The notes under the pieces are model-generated. The model did no database searches and was not told where the DNA came from. It worked only from the letters and a program-made list of their open reading frames with translations. Positions 8,258 to 17,233 of a stretch of 64,000 nt of DNA are shown here, piece by piece (position 1 is the stretch's first letter; every line of letters starts with the position of its first letter). Position numbers and translations under genes: made by a program. Source of the DNA: Pseudomonadota bacterium (GTDB lineage Bacteria; Myxococcota_A; Polyangia; Polyangiales; Polyangiaceae); the NCBI GenBank assembly GCA_023423895.1, contig JAFAER010000057.1, positions 1 to 64,000 of the forward strand, written 5' to 3'.

Positions 8258-10648
8258 TCAGTTGCCCGACGACATGAACGGCGAGCGTTTTCCCTGGTGG
8301 AGTGTCGTCTTGAGATAGGAGCCGTTCGCCGTGTTGTTGTAGCCGTACACGGCGCCGGACGTCGTGAACGAGGCGGCAATCGAGGCAGCTGGTGCCCCGA
8401 CGAACAGGTCCGGGTCCGCGGCCATATCGCCGAACAGCGGCGGGTACTCGACACGGACGGTGCCGACGGCGAGCGCCGAACCGAAGCGCGGCGCCGGCAT
8501 CAACGGCGTCGGCCCACCGATCGCGCGCACGGTCGTGTACTGCCCGTTGCTCGGCGACATGATGACCACGCGCCCGCGCGAGCCGTCGAAGTTCGGGGCA
8601 CCGACGACGAGCTCGACGCTGGTGTCGCCGCCGAGGAGTCGAGCACTCGTGAACGCGTGACCGAACCGCTGCGGGTCGGTCGTCGATCCAGGGAAGATCT
8701 CCTGGATGGGCACGAATCCCGCGAGGCCGCCGTTCGATCGCCACTCGTAGACGAACGCAGCGCCCGTTCGCACGTTGCCCTGCTTCTTGCCGGGCGCGCC
8801 GACGACCAGCTCGTTCCTTCCGTTCGTGGTCACGACATTGGACGGCTCGACAGCAAAGCCGAACTCGTCGCCAGCGGCTCCGTCGGGGGAGTACATGATC
8901 TGGTACCTGGAGAGATCGCGCGTGCCGTTCCCCCGGAAGAGCGTGACCGCTCCACGCGTCGGTGACCCCGCGCCCGGCTCACCGGCGACGATGTCGGCGT
9001 TCCCGTCGCCGTCGAAGTCGCCCACTGCGAGCGAAGCGCCGAACTTGCCCGTCGATGTCGAATTGAAGGGCGTGAGCACGCCGTGCGGTCTCGCTTGGCC
9101 GCTGATGATCGAGCCCATGTAGACGACGTAGACAGCGCCCCCTCCAGCGCGTCCTGGAGCCCCGACGACGAGGTGCCGGCTTCCGCCGATGTCGATCGTG
9201 TCGAGCGCCGCGCCGAAGCGATCCCCCGCGACGCCGGTCTTGCCCAGATGAGAGATGGTAATGAACGTCCACGGCACGAGGCCGGTCGCGCTGCCCCGGA
9301 AGATCATGACGCCCCCGGAGCGTGCGCCGGCGCCCCACGCCTTGTTGGGCGCGCCCACGGCGAGGTCAGGGAACCCGTCACTGTCGAAGTCGGAGACGGT
9401 CATGGCGGCACCGAACTGGTCGTCCTCCTCCGCTCCGGCGATGGTGGTGCCGTCGTCGCGCGGACTGCTCTCGGTGAGGACCTCCCACGGCATGGCGTCC
9501 GGCCCCGTGCCCTTGAACGCGAAGAGCGCCCCGCTTCGCGGCCCCGATCCCACCCTTTCCCCCGGTGCGCCGATCACGACATCCGTCCTACCGTCGTCGT
9601 CGAAGTCGGCGATGGCGATCGACGTGCCCATCTGGTCGCCCGTCTCGTTCGCCCCGAGCGGGGTGCCGTACATGATCGTGAGAATGTCGATGTCGCGCGG
9701 CGAAAGGTTCGATCCCCCGAAGTTGCGGCTCGGGTTCGACCACGCGGTGATCGTCGGGCCGACGCAGCGAACGGTCGGCGGCATGGTGGTCCACACGACC
9801 TCCTTTCGGCAGAACTGCTCGCGCCCGTAGTGCATGATGGAGTTGAAGTCGTACGGTGACTGCTCGTCGAGGGCGTCCTCGTCGTCGACCGCTTCGAAGT
9901 TTCCTGCGCGCCCGCTCTCGATGTTCTGCCAGTGAATCTGCACGAACGCGTCGCGGTCGGGACGCGCTTGTTCGTGTTTGAGGCCGAGCGCGTGAAGAAG
10001 CTCATGGATCGCGACGCGGCGACTGTGGCCAGGGAAGAACTTGAGCTTCTGGCAGCCGCCCTGTCTTCCGACCTTCGACGACGAGACGTCCTCGTCCGTC
10101 GACGCTTCGATCATGATGATGTCCTCGAAGCACGTCGTGCTCGAGCGCTCCTCGAAACGGATTCGCGTGCGCAGCTCGATTTCGCGCATCGCATTGCGGA
10201 TCGTGGTGCGATCGGTGCCGGACAGGCCATCGAAGACGTACGGCACGCGCGCATTCGGCCACCGTAGATCCAGGTCGTTCAGGCCATTCCCCAGCGGCTT
10301 CATCTCGTTCGGGTCGCCGAGGTCGATGTCGCCCTGGTAGTAGGCGACCCCGTTGCGGAGCTCCGCGCTCACCTTGCGGATGCCGCCGTTCTTCGTGCGC
10401 ACCGGGACCTCGACGACGGGAGCGGGCGGCGGAGTGGGCAGCCCGTCATCGACCGCGCCGCCTTCATCCGTCGCGCGCGAGGTGGGCAACGTGGGCGCGC
10501 TCGCGCCGTCGGACTCGGGCTCGGGCTCGTCGGTCGGAGCCGCGCATGCTGGAACAGCCATTCCGAGTGCAAGCAGCCCGACCGAGGACGCCCAGCGAAA
10601 GCGGGCGCCGGCTCGGGGGGGAATACGAGAAGCCATGGACCTGGACAT
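8258..10648 (-). CDS. Secreted astacin-family (M12A) metalloprotease with FG-GAP repeats, lipoprotein
   Basis: 796 residues. Signal peptide with a lipobox ending ...GMAVPAC (Cys at about 35). ATG 10648 is preceded by AGGAGGG five bases away, which fixes the start. The protease domain (about 110-310) has the full astacin zinc motif HELLHALGLKHEQARPDRD (about 213-231) and the downstream Met-turn SIMHYG, so the three His, the Glu base and the Tyr are all present. The C-terminal ~480 residues contain at least six FG-GAP repeats (for example SIAIADFDDDGRTDVVIGAP, VGDFDGDGNADIVAGEPG) with Ca-binding DxDxDG loops, expected to fold as an integrin-like beta-propeller. Likely an exported endopeptidase carried with its own binding propeller. 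The substrate is unknown. Confidence 0.9.
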   Translation of the reverse strand: MSRSMASRIPPRAGARFRWASSVGLLALGMAVPACAAPTDEPEPESDGASAPTLPTSRATDEGGAVDDGLPTPPPAPVVEVPVRTKNGGIRKVSAELRNGVAYYQGDIDLGDPNEMKPLGNGLNDLDLRWPNARVPYVFDGLSGTDRTTIRNAMREIELRTRIRFEERSSTTCFEDIIMIEASTDEDVSSSKVGRQGGCQKLKFFPGHSRRVAIHELLHALGLKHEQARPDRDAFVQIHWQNIESGRAGNFEAVDDEDALDEQSPYDFNSIMHYGREQFCRKEVVWTTMPPTVRCVGPTITAWSNPSRNFGGSNLSPRDIDILTIMYGTPLGANETGDQMGTSIAIADFDDDGRTDVVIGAPGERVGSGPRSGALFAFKGTGPDAMPWEVLTESSPRDDGTTIAGAEEDDQFGAAMTVSDFDSDGFPDLAVGAPNKAWGAGARSGGVMIFRGSATGLVPWTFITISHLGKTGVAGDRFGAALDTIDIGGSRHLVVGAPGRAGGGAVYVVYMGSIISGQARPHGVLTPFNSTSTGKFGASLAVGDFDGDGNADIVAGEPGAGSPTRGAVTLFRGNGTRDLSRYQIMYSPDGAAGDEFGFAVEPSNVVTTNGRNELVVGAPGKKQGNVRTGAAFVYEWRSNGGLAGFVPIQEIFPGSTTDPQRFGHAFTSARLLGGDTSVELVVGAPNFDGSRGRVVIMSPSNGQYTTVRAIGGPTPLMPAPRFGSALAVGTVRVEYPPLFGDMAADPDLFVGAPAASIAASFTTSGAVYGYNNTANGSYLKTTLHQGKRSPFMSSGN

Positions 10649-10741
10649 GCAACCCTCCTGGAGGGCGGCTCTACGAAAGGGAGCGGCCGACCTCGCTCAC
10701 CTGACACGGCTCACGCGAAGGTGATGCACCACAAAATGACC

Positions 10742-10800
10742 GGGAGCGGTCACGCCGCGCGATGTCCCCCGTTCGGGGGCTACTCGCCCTGACCGCTCCC
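10742..10800. terminator. Nested hairpins downstream of the M23 peptidase gene
   Basis: An 11-bp perfect inverted repeat (GGGAGCGGTCA at 10742-10752 with TGACCGCTCCC at 10790-10800) encloses a second hairpin, CCCCC-GTTC-GGGGG (10766-10779). It lies 115 bases past the M23 gene stop and about 95 bases before the astacin gene start, both on the minus strand. It could end the first transcript or be a structured leader or operator for the second. Confidence 0.5.
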
Positions 10801-10914
10801 CATCGCTGCACCGCTTCCTCGGGTGGACGCGACCTCACCCGCCTCCTCGCGGAGCCCTGCGGGCGTCACGAAGCCGTGGAGAGGTCCGCCCCGCCGGCAT
10901 TCACGCGCACCGCG

Positions 10915-13164
10915 TTACGGCGTGGCGATTCCGGAAGGCGCCGACTTCTTCGCGACGATCAGATACCTCTGTCCGTCGTCGTAGGACTGCACCTTGATCG
11001 TCCGGTAGCCCTGGACGCGGTAGCCGTCCCGGATGAACTCGAAGCCGATGTCCGTCAGCCCGGGCGCGATGACGAACGCCTCCTTCGACTTCGTGAAGAC
11101 GCCGCTGAACCGCGTCGTGTCGTCATTGACGGAGATCGCTTGCGGAGCGAACCCGGCCGCCTTCTGCGCGGCGATGACGTCGGCGAATCCCGAGAGGGAC
11201 CGCTCGCGGAAGAACTTCTTCGGTGCGCCGAAGGCCGTCGTGAACGTGGCTTCGATGCGTGCATCAGCGCCGGCTCCCCACGACGCGTAGTCGACGAGTC
11301 GCATCGGCGGCGAGGCCTGATTCTTCTCGTTCCAGGCGGCGACGTAGCCGTCTTCGTTCCGCGAAGGGACGTAGTCCCACGCTTCGCCCTTCGCGATGGA
11401 TCCGAACACGATCGTGTGGCGTGGCTCACCGTTCTTGCGAGCGACGTTCACCTCCCTCGGACGTTTTCCCTGCTTGGCGAGCGCCGCGACCTCTCCAGCG
11501 ACCTTGCTGGCGGGCAGGTCCGCGCGGACCGCCCACGGTCCCGTGTCGGGCTGGAGCGATCCGGTGAACGTGAGGGCGCCATCGACGTAGCTCGGCGAGA
11601 GGCTCTGAACGCCCCAGCCCATCTGCTGGAAGTAGCCGAAGTACTTCGCGAGGACGTCGGCCGGCACCTGCCGGAAGTCCGGATCGAACGGCGCGATGAG
11701 CCGCGGCATGCCGACCTTGACGCCGAGGTCGTAGCAGCCGCGGTCGTCGGCCTTGAGGTAGACGCCGTAGGGATCGAGGTAGACGACGACGGGCGACACG
11801 GTGCCGTCCTTGTTCTTGACCGTCGCGCCCGGCAGAGACGCGCCGAAGTACACGTGCAGATGCGTGTTGACGGTCGTCATGTTGGAAGGCTCGCCTTCGG
11901 CGTCGAGCCCTCCGGCGATGCCGCCGCAGCCGGTGTTGCCGGCCCATCCGATGGGCTGCCCGCGGCGCACGAGATCGCCCTCCTTCACGGCGATCTTCTG
12001 GTCTTCCGTGCCCCATGCCTTGTGATTGGGGTACTTCGCGATGAACTTGGCGTACTCCACGCACGAGTCTTCGGTCGGGTTCGCTGCCGTCATCGCAGTG
12101 GCCGCTGCGCGGTCCGCCGACGCGCCGTTGCGGAGGTGCATGTAGAGCGACCACAGGCTCGGTCCGTTCTTGCGCGGGTGTTCGATGACGACGATGTTGC
12201 CGCCGCCGGCGCCCATGAGCATGACCTTGCGGACGATGCCGTCGCCCATCGCGACGACCTCGAAGGTCGGGTCCGCCCCCGCCGGCACGCCGGTCCGCGA
12301 GTAGTCGAGGCCGCGGTGGGATTTGCCCGAGTCGTAGAACCATCCGCTCCCGAGGACGACGTCCGGATGACGGAAGGCCAGCGTGAACGGCATGTGCGCC
12401 CGCTGGCCGGCGAGGAACGCGCGCGCGGCTTCGAGCTCCGCCGGGTCCGTCTCGATCTGTTCATCGCCATCGGCGTCGAAGGCGTCGCTCGGCGCGCGGA
12501 AGTGGGGGCTACCGGGCCACTTCTTGAAGTAGAGATCCTCGCGCAGGCTCCACCAGTACGCTTGGTGGCACTCGCGGACGGGCGCCGGAGCGAAGTCGAG
12601 CCCGGGGCCGTCGGGATCGCCGATGCGGACCGCCTGCGACGGCGTCGCGCGCAGTCCCATGTTCCAGGGCGGCGTGTCCGTCCGGAGCGCGACGCTCTCT
12701 TCGGCGACGATCGCCGCGCGGCCTTCTTCGGGATCGGCGCTGCCGGCCGGAGCGGGCAGCCCGTCGTCCGGACACACCGTCCTCGAGCCGCCGGCCGCGT
12801 CCCTCTCGACGAAGCAGACGTCGTCGGTGTGCTCCCGGTGGATCTCGGTCGGCCGGCGCGCGTCAGGCAGATAGAGGAGTGCCGAGGGATCGACCGCGTA
12901 CCGCGCGCGTTCATCGGCCGTCATGTCGGGGTCGCGCAGGAGGATCGAGGGGTCGTCCGCGCCGGCGCCCTCGGGCGCGACCTCGTCGTCCTCGCCGGCC
13001 GGCGTCGGAGCACGCAGGGCGGCGTCGGTCGCGCCGTCGCCTTGCGGCCGTGACGCGGTGTCGGAGCTCGAGACGGTGCAAGCCGTCGCTGCCAGGAGTG
13101 CCAGGACGAGCGGCGCGTGGACGCGAACGAGGGAGGCGGAGCGATCTTGGAGACGCAGGGTCAT
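10915..13164 (-). CDS. M23 (LytM-type) peptidase-domain lipoprotein with C-terminal tandem repeats
   Basis: 749 residues; lipoprotein signal with lipobox LLAATAC. A LytM/M23 domain lies at about 275-445: HRGLDYS carries the first zinc His and Asp (about 283), GDGIVRKV and VIEHP are the usual core strands, and NTHLHVYFG (about 433) gives the HxH motif. This family cuts peptidoglycan cross-bridges or short peptides; with both motifs intact, activity is likely. The C-terminal ~220 residues contain about four repeats of a ~45-residue unit with conserved Trp/Gly (GALTFTGSLQPD.., HTIVFGSIAKGEAWDY, THEN ARIEATFTTAFG.., RFSGVFTKSKEAFVI), resembling bacterial tandem repeats found in secreted hydrolases (assignment by resemblance only). 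Monocistronic by spacing. Confidence 0.85.
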   Translation of the reverse strand: MTLRLQDRSASLVRVHAPLVLALLAATACTVSSSDTASRPQGDGATDAALRAPTPAGEDDEVAPEGAGADDPSILLRDPDMTADERARYAVDPSALLYLPDARRPTEIHREHTDDVCFVERDAAGGSRTVCPDDGLPAPAGSADPEEGRAAIVAEESVALRTDTPPWNMGLRATPSQAVRIGDPDGPGLDFAPAPVRECHQAYWWSLREDLYFKKWPGSPHFRAPSDAFDADGDEQIETDPAELEAARAFLAGQRAHMPFTLAFRHPDVVLGSGWFYDSGKSHRGLDYSRTGVPAGADPTFEVVAMGDGIVRKVMLMGAGGGNIVVIEHPRKNGPSLWSLYMHLRNGASADRAAATAMTAANPTEDSCVEYAKFIAKYPNHKAWGTEDQKIAVKEGDLVRRGQPIGWAGNTGCGGIAGGLDAEGEPSNMTTVNTHLHVYFGASLPGATVKNKDGTVSPVVVYLDPYGVYLKADDRGCYDLGVKVGMPRLIAPFDPDFRQVPADVLAKYFGYFQQMGWGVQSLSPSYVDGALTFTGSLQPDTGPWAVRADLPASKVAGEVAALAKQGKRPREVNVARKNGEPRHTIVFGSIAKGEAWDYVPSRNEDGYVAAWNEKNQASPPMRLVDYASWGAGADARIEATFTTAFGAPKKFFRERSLSGFADVIAAQKAAGFAPQAISVNDDTTRFSGVFTKSKEAFVIAPGLTDIGFEFIRDGYRVQGYRTIKVQSYDDGQRYLIVAKKSAPSGIATP

Positions 13165-13325
13165 GGGCCGCCGTCAGCACGAGGCGTTCCACGACAGCGC
13201 CGCGTGATTTTCGCGGAATCGCGCGGGCTCCGCCCAACGGCTCGCAAATTCCTGCGAGCAAGAATCTGCGAGCCCTCCAAGAAACCGAAGCGTTGGCGCA
13301 GCCCGCGGGCTCGGGATCGCGGCGG

Positions 13326-14320
13326 TCAGCGCGTCGTGCTGAGAGCCCGCACGGCGCCCTTCAAGTCCTCGAGGCTCCGCTTCAAGTCCGCGACCTCGGA
13401 GCGGAGCGCGTCGACCTCCGCCGACTTCGTGCGGAGCTCCTGGGTGCGCTTCTCGAGCGCCTTGATGGCGGCCATGTTCACGCCGTCGACGTCGAGCAGG
13501 CCGATGCTCGTGTCGTTCGTGCCGAGGCCGAATGCACGTCGGAAGTCCTGCGCGACCGGGCCGATGTGCTGCGCCTTCTCGGGATCGTCCTTGTAGCTCC
13601 AGCCCTCGACTGGCATCTGCGCGATCTTCGCGAGCACCTCTTCGCCGTCCACCACACGGAACCCTTCTTTGAGGTTGCGATCGGACGTGCAGGAAAAGAC
13701 GCCGGAGCCCGCCGGTAGGTCGCACCCCGTGCTGAGGTTGGCGCTGGTGCGGAGACGGACGCCGCCGGCGGCGCGGATCATGAACTGATTGTTGGCGGTG
13801 CTCGAGGCGTCGGCCGTCGTCGATTCGTCGCCCCAGATGAAGGAGCCGTGGAAGCCGGCCGTGCTGACGCGGTACCCGAGCGCTACCGAATAGTCGCCGT
13901 CGGCGCTGACCCGATATCCGAGCGCGACGGAGCCCTGCCCATTGGCGACGGCGTCGCCGTCGTGTTCTTGACGCTCAAGAGAGCGGTTGGCGTCTCTGCG
14001 CTCGTCGCTCCGTCGATCGTGAGCCCGCCTTGCGTGACGACGGTTCCGGTGATCGCCATCGATGCGCTCTGCGCCGTAATCCCGTTGTGGATGTAGTGCG
14101 GGCTTGCGGGACCGGGCGAGCCACCGTCCAACACGCCTGGAGCGTCTTCGCCTGCGGGGCCTGCGGGGCCTGCGAGGCCTGCGGGGCCTGCGGGGCCTGC
14201 GGGGCCCTGCGGTCCTGCGGCGCCGGTCTCGCCGGCAGGCCCTTCCGCTCCCTCTCCGCATCCGATGGCAAAGGCGAGAAGCGAACCGATCAGCAACGAC
14301 CCGAAGGTTTGACAGCGCAT
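13326..14320 (-). pseudogene. Collagen-like / S74 chaperone lipoprotein gene, frameshifted
   Basis: Read from 14320 the gene starts MRCQTFGSLLIGSLLAFAIG with lipobox AIGC, then Gly-x-y repeats (EGPAGETGAAGPQGPAGPAG). In this frame it stops at 13883. The family-like continuation is in the -1 frame to 13326: YadA-head-like repeats (GSVALGYRVSADGDYSVALG), then SDRNLKEG, the Ser of the S74 intramolecular chaperone autoprotease, then the S74 fold and a C-terminal coiled coil (VDALRSEVADLKRSLEDL). The frames cross near 13955-13970, where the protein should read about SVKNT-DGDAVANGQG; total length is one base short of a whole number of codons. So either one base has been lost, or there is programmed slippage or a sequencing error. 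The trimeric S74 protein would be a surface fibre. Confidence 0.75.
14157..14216. repeat. 9-bp tandem repeats encoding Gly-Pro-Ala
   Basis: About six tandem copies of GGGGCCTGC (one with GAGGCCTGC) inside the frameshifted collagen-like gene. They encode the Gly-Pro-Ala triplets. Changes in copy number would keep the frame. Confidence 0.8.
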
Positions 14321-14547
14321 GACCGCTGACCGTAGCCCAGTTCACGCGAGCGATTGGAGTCGTTTGCGGCTCACGGGGCCGCGCGAGAGCAGACGTTGCT
14401 TCGCGACGAGCTCGATCGCCTCGGCTACGCCTGGCGCGCTCGCCGAGGCGGACTCCCCCCTCGAGCGCCCGAACTCGCGAGCTCACCGGCTGGCAGCCCA
14501 CGGGGCCGACGTTACTCGAAGACCTCTGTCTTGAGGCATCACGGCAA

Positions 14548-14718
14548 TCAGCGCGGCACGTACGGGGCAACGGCGTCGATTGGTGTGGCGTGCTCGCTGA
14601 ACGGGCCCTCGCCTTCGACGTAGGGACGCTGACAGCCATCGGCGCTGGGTACGTAGTCCAAGCCGCCCCGAAAGAAGATGGGCCGGAGCTCCTCTGGCGC
14701 ACGAATGGCGTTCTGCAT
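14548..14718 (-). CDS. Possible 56-aa protein or gene remnant
   Basis: The 463 bases between the collagen-like gene (14320) and the beta-helix gene (14784) contain one protein-like frame: ATG 14718 to a stop at 14548, beginning MQNAIRAPEELRPIFFRGG and ending near VAPYVPR. Codon third positions are G/C-rich and the residue composition looks protein-like. There is no clear ribosome site and I recognise no family. It may be the tail of a decayed gene. The rest of the interval shows nothing. Confidence 0.3.
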   Translation of the reverse strand: MQNAIRAPEELRPIFFRGGLDYVPSADGCQRPYVEGEGPFSEHATPIDAVAPYVPR

Positions 14719-14783
14719 GTGATCGCGCGCGTGCCGACGAGCGCAACGCGGGGGGGACACCAGCGCTGCGAGCGCTCGTGCCG

Positions 14784-15734
14784 TCACGGGCTGAGCGTCT
14801 CCCCCGCAGAGGTCCCGTCCATCCAGGTGTTGCCGCTCCACTCGTTGCCGCTTCCAGCTTTCCAGTACGCGACGGGGCCATAGAAGCCGCTCTTCGCGAA
14901 GTAACGCGTCGAAAACTTGTTGTTCACGACCTTCACGTTCGACGAGCCGGGATCGGGCCCGTAGACGGTGTAGCCACCTCCCGCGAGCACGTTGTCTTCG
15001 ACGAGGATGTTCGTCGAAGGAGCGCTTGCCCCGATGAAGACGGCCGCCGTCTGGCCCTGCGCATTGAGGATCGTGTTGTGACGGACCGTGACGATCTCGC
15101 TTCCGAGCTCGCACCCGTCGTTGTGCGAATCAGGGCCCGTGCCGAGATCGTGAATGTACGAATCGGTCATCGTCGAATTCGAGCCGAGCTTGACGCCATC
15201 GCCCGCTCCGGAGCAGTTCAGGCGGCGGATCGTCATGTTGCTGCCACCGACGCACGCCTGCGAGTCCACCGTACCGACGATGGTGCTGTCCTCGACGACC
15301 CCGCCCTTGCCGTCGAACAGAATCGGCCAGTAGCCGCCCGTCGTGATCTTCACGTTCCGGATCGTCACGTTGTCCGCGTAGACCCGGATTGCTCCCTTCA
15401 GGTCGATGTTCTCGAGGATCGTTCCGTCATCGTCGATGGTGATGTCCCCGGAGCGTGGCGTGAGCGTGCCCTTCGCGCCGGTGTTCGTTTCATCCGGGTA
15501 ACCGGTCTTCGACGGACCGCTGTCCTCCGACGGCGTCCCTCCGTCGACCTCGTTCATGTTCGAGGCGTCCGACGAGTCCGAGCGTGCGCCGCCGTCCGTG
15601 ACATCTCGACCTGGGTCGCTCTTCGCGCCGCTGTCGACCTCTGCTGCCGTGCACGAGATCGCGGCTGTCATGAGCCCGAAGAGGGCCGCGGTCGCCGCGA
15701 AGCGCGAGATGGATGTCGGCATCGTCGGGTTCAT
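14784..15734 (-). CDS. Right-handed beta-helix (pectate-lyase-like) lipoprotein, copy 1
   Basis: 316 residues. ATG 15734 is preceded by GAGGAAGGA. Lipoprotein signal ends AAISC. After an Asp/Ser-rich linker (about 25-80) come short repeated strands typical of parallel beta-helix proteins (ENIDLKGAIRVYADNVTIRN, VEDSTIVG, MTDSYIHDLG, VTVRHNTILNAQG). A pair of cysteines (QACVGG, RLNCSG) and a DGCELGS turn are shared with the copy at 17234. Such folds often bind or cleave polysaccharide. The usual pectate-lyase Ca ligands are not evident, so enzyme activity is uncertain. From about residue 82 to the end it is nearly identical to its paralogue. Confidence 0.82.
   Translation of the reverse strand: MNPTMPTSISRFAATAALFGLMTAAISCTAAEVDSGAKSDPGRDVTDGGARSDSSDASNMNEVDGGTPSEDSGPSKTGYPDETNTGAKGTLTPRSGDITIDDDGTILENIDLKGAIRVYADNVTIRNVKITTGGYWPILFDGKGGVVEDSTIVGTVDSQACVGGSNMTIRRLNCSGAGDGVKLGSNSTMTDSYIHDLGTGPDSHNDGCELGSEIVTVRHNTILNAQGQTAAVFIGASAPSTNILVEDNVLAGGGYTVYGPDPGSSNVKVVNNKFSTRYFAKSGFYGPVAYWKAGSGNEWSGNTWMDGTSAGETLSP
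14791..15490. repeat. 700-bp direct repeat, unit 1 (partner 17241-17940)
   Basis: Roughly 93% identical by eye to 17241-17940, in the same orientation and aligned without gaps at a constant offset of 2,450 bases. It covers the beta-helix domain of both paralogues and ends at the linker region, where similarity stops sharply. Confidence 0.9.
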
Positions 15735-15780
15735 TCCTTCCTCGTCGTAGCGTCGTTCGTGTGAACGCCGTCTCGAGCAG

Positions 15781-17187
15781 TCAATGCAGCTTGGCGATCA
15801 CCTGGGTGAAGAACGCGTGATTGAGCGCACAGTCGGTGTCGGAGCAAGAGAAGGTCCCCTCCGCCTTTCCCTTGGAGTAGCCGACGTATCCGTGCTGCGC
15901 CTTGTAGAAGAAGTCGGTCACGCCGACGGCCATCCTCTCGTAGGCGGCCGACGTCGCGCTCGTCGTTTGCCAGAGGCCGTGGGCGACGAGCACCAGATGA
16001 TGGAACATGTTGGCGCGTGTCCCGAGGTACGCGTAGCCGGCAGAGCTGCGAGCTCCGTTGGCGTCGACGCTGTCGAACTCCTTCTCCATGCCGACGGCCC
16101 CGAGATTGGGGAGGCCCGCGCATCCGGAGACGATCACCCCGGCTCGCTTGCCGGAGACGGTGATGCCGGTGCCGCCGGCGAGGCCGCACGACACCTTCTT
16201 GCTGAATGTGTCGTTCGCGAGGTTCAAATAGATGTCGAGGGGCTGTCCGAGCGTCATCCCGTAGAGCCGATAGCTCTTGATCTTCGTCTGCACCGTCTGT
16301 GGGTTCGGGGCGCCGGAGCTCGGCTTGGTCACGTACGTGCGAAAGGTGTCGAACAGGTTCAGTAGCCCCTTGCTCCCGAGCTCGGCGGTGAAGGCGGCGT
16401 GGTCGTAGTTGTCGAGGATCGCCTCGGCAGGCCCCTGCCCTCCGAAGTACGCCGTGGACACCAGGACTGCGCCGATCATCCCCTCCCGGTAGTTGGGGTT
16501 GTGATCTCGACTCGCCGTCTCGCCGTCGAGGCTCGTGACCTCGGCCACTCCCTTCGCGCTCGCGTCCGAGGTCATGTACGCGTCGGCGACGAGCGTCGCC
16601 TTCATGATCAGATCGATCTTCTCGACCTCTGCGGCGGTGAGCTGGCCCCATACGCGTGGGATCCGCCGCGCGATCGCGAACATCGCGGTCACGTCCCGCT
16701 CGAGCACGGCGACGTACGCGCCGTTGCCGATCGGGTCGTTGCCGTTGCCGAGCACGTAGCGCATCTGCTGGAGGAGACGCGCGTCCGCCTCGGTCTGGCC
16801 TGCGTACGCGGCGACAGCGAGCATCACGGGGGCGCCGTCGCACGGTCCTCCGCAATAGGGCTCGCCGTTGCCGTTGCGACGGTAGTAGGTGAGCCCGTGC
16901 CCGATCGCGTCGGTCAGCACCGATGGCTCGATCTGCGGGAACATGGCGCCTTGTCCACCGTCGCCAGCGTCCGCCGCACCGCCGGCATCGGCACCAGAGA
17001 CCGACGCATCGTTCCCGGACGCCGAGCTGGTCTCGTCATCCGCGACGTCTCCACCGGGGTTGGAGTCGGAAGCTCCGCACTCCGAGCAAGGCGCCGCTGC
17101 GTTCTCCTCGGAGCACCCGCTGGCAACGGCGATGATGCTCGCGAGACCGAGAACGCAACAGAGGACGATGGAAGGCGTCTTTCGCAT
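15781..17187 (-). CDS. Secreted lipoprotein of unknown function, possibly alpha-toroid type
   Basis: 468 residues from ATG 17187, chosen because it opens a clean lipoprotein signal (MRKTPSIVLCCVLGL... lipobox VASGC); the frame extends upstream without a signal. After a Cys- and Asp-rich linker, the body (about 110-460) is mostly helical with aromatic/His-containing turns (TYYRRNGNGEPYCGGPCDG, RDHNPNYREGMIGAVL, ANMFHHLVLVAHGLW). This recalls the all-alpha toroid of polysaccharide lyases and terpene-cyclase-like folds, but the match is only impressionistic. It is bracketed by the two near-identical beta-helix genes (46 bases to each side), which suggests a joint role, perhaps in binding or degrading polysaccharide. 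Confidence 0.8.
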   Translation of the reverse strand: MRKTPSIVLCCVLGLASIIAVASGCSEENAAAPCSECGASDSNPGGDVADDETSSASGNDASVSGADAGGAADAGDGGQGAMFPQIEPSVLTDAIGHGLTYYRRNGNGEPYCGGPCDGAPVMLAVAAYAGQTEADARLLQQMRYVLGNGNDPIGNGAYVAVLERDVTAMFAIARRIPRVWGQLTAAEVEKIDLIMKATLVADAYMTSDASAKGVAEVTSLDGETASRDHNPNYREGMIGAVLVSTAYFGGQGPAEAILDNYDHAAFTAELGSKGLLNLFDTFRTYVTKPSSGAPNPQTVQTKIKSYRLYGMTLGQPLDIYLNLANDTFSKKVSCGLAGGTGITVSGKRAGVIVSGCAGLPNLGAVGMEKEFDSVDANGARSSAGYAYLGTRANMFHHLVLVAHGLWQTTSATSAAYERMAVGVTDFFYKAQHGYVGYSKGKAEGTFSCSDTDCALNHAFFTQVIAKLH

Positions 17188-17233
17188 GGGAACCAACCTT
17201 GGTGGAGAGCTCGAGTGACACCCGAGCGAATCG

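Noticed and set aside
10762..13053. 763-codon open frame on the plus strand
   Set aside because: Exact antisense of the M23 lipoprotein gene, Arg/Asp-rich throughout with no domain. High GC content keeps antisense frames open.
14157..14216. Possible CRISPR or minisatellite
   Set aside because: 9-bp repeats without spacers that encode Gly-Pro-Ala triplets; simple coding repeats. No CRISPR array or cas gene was seen anywhere.
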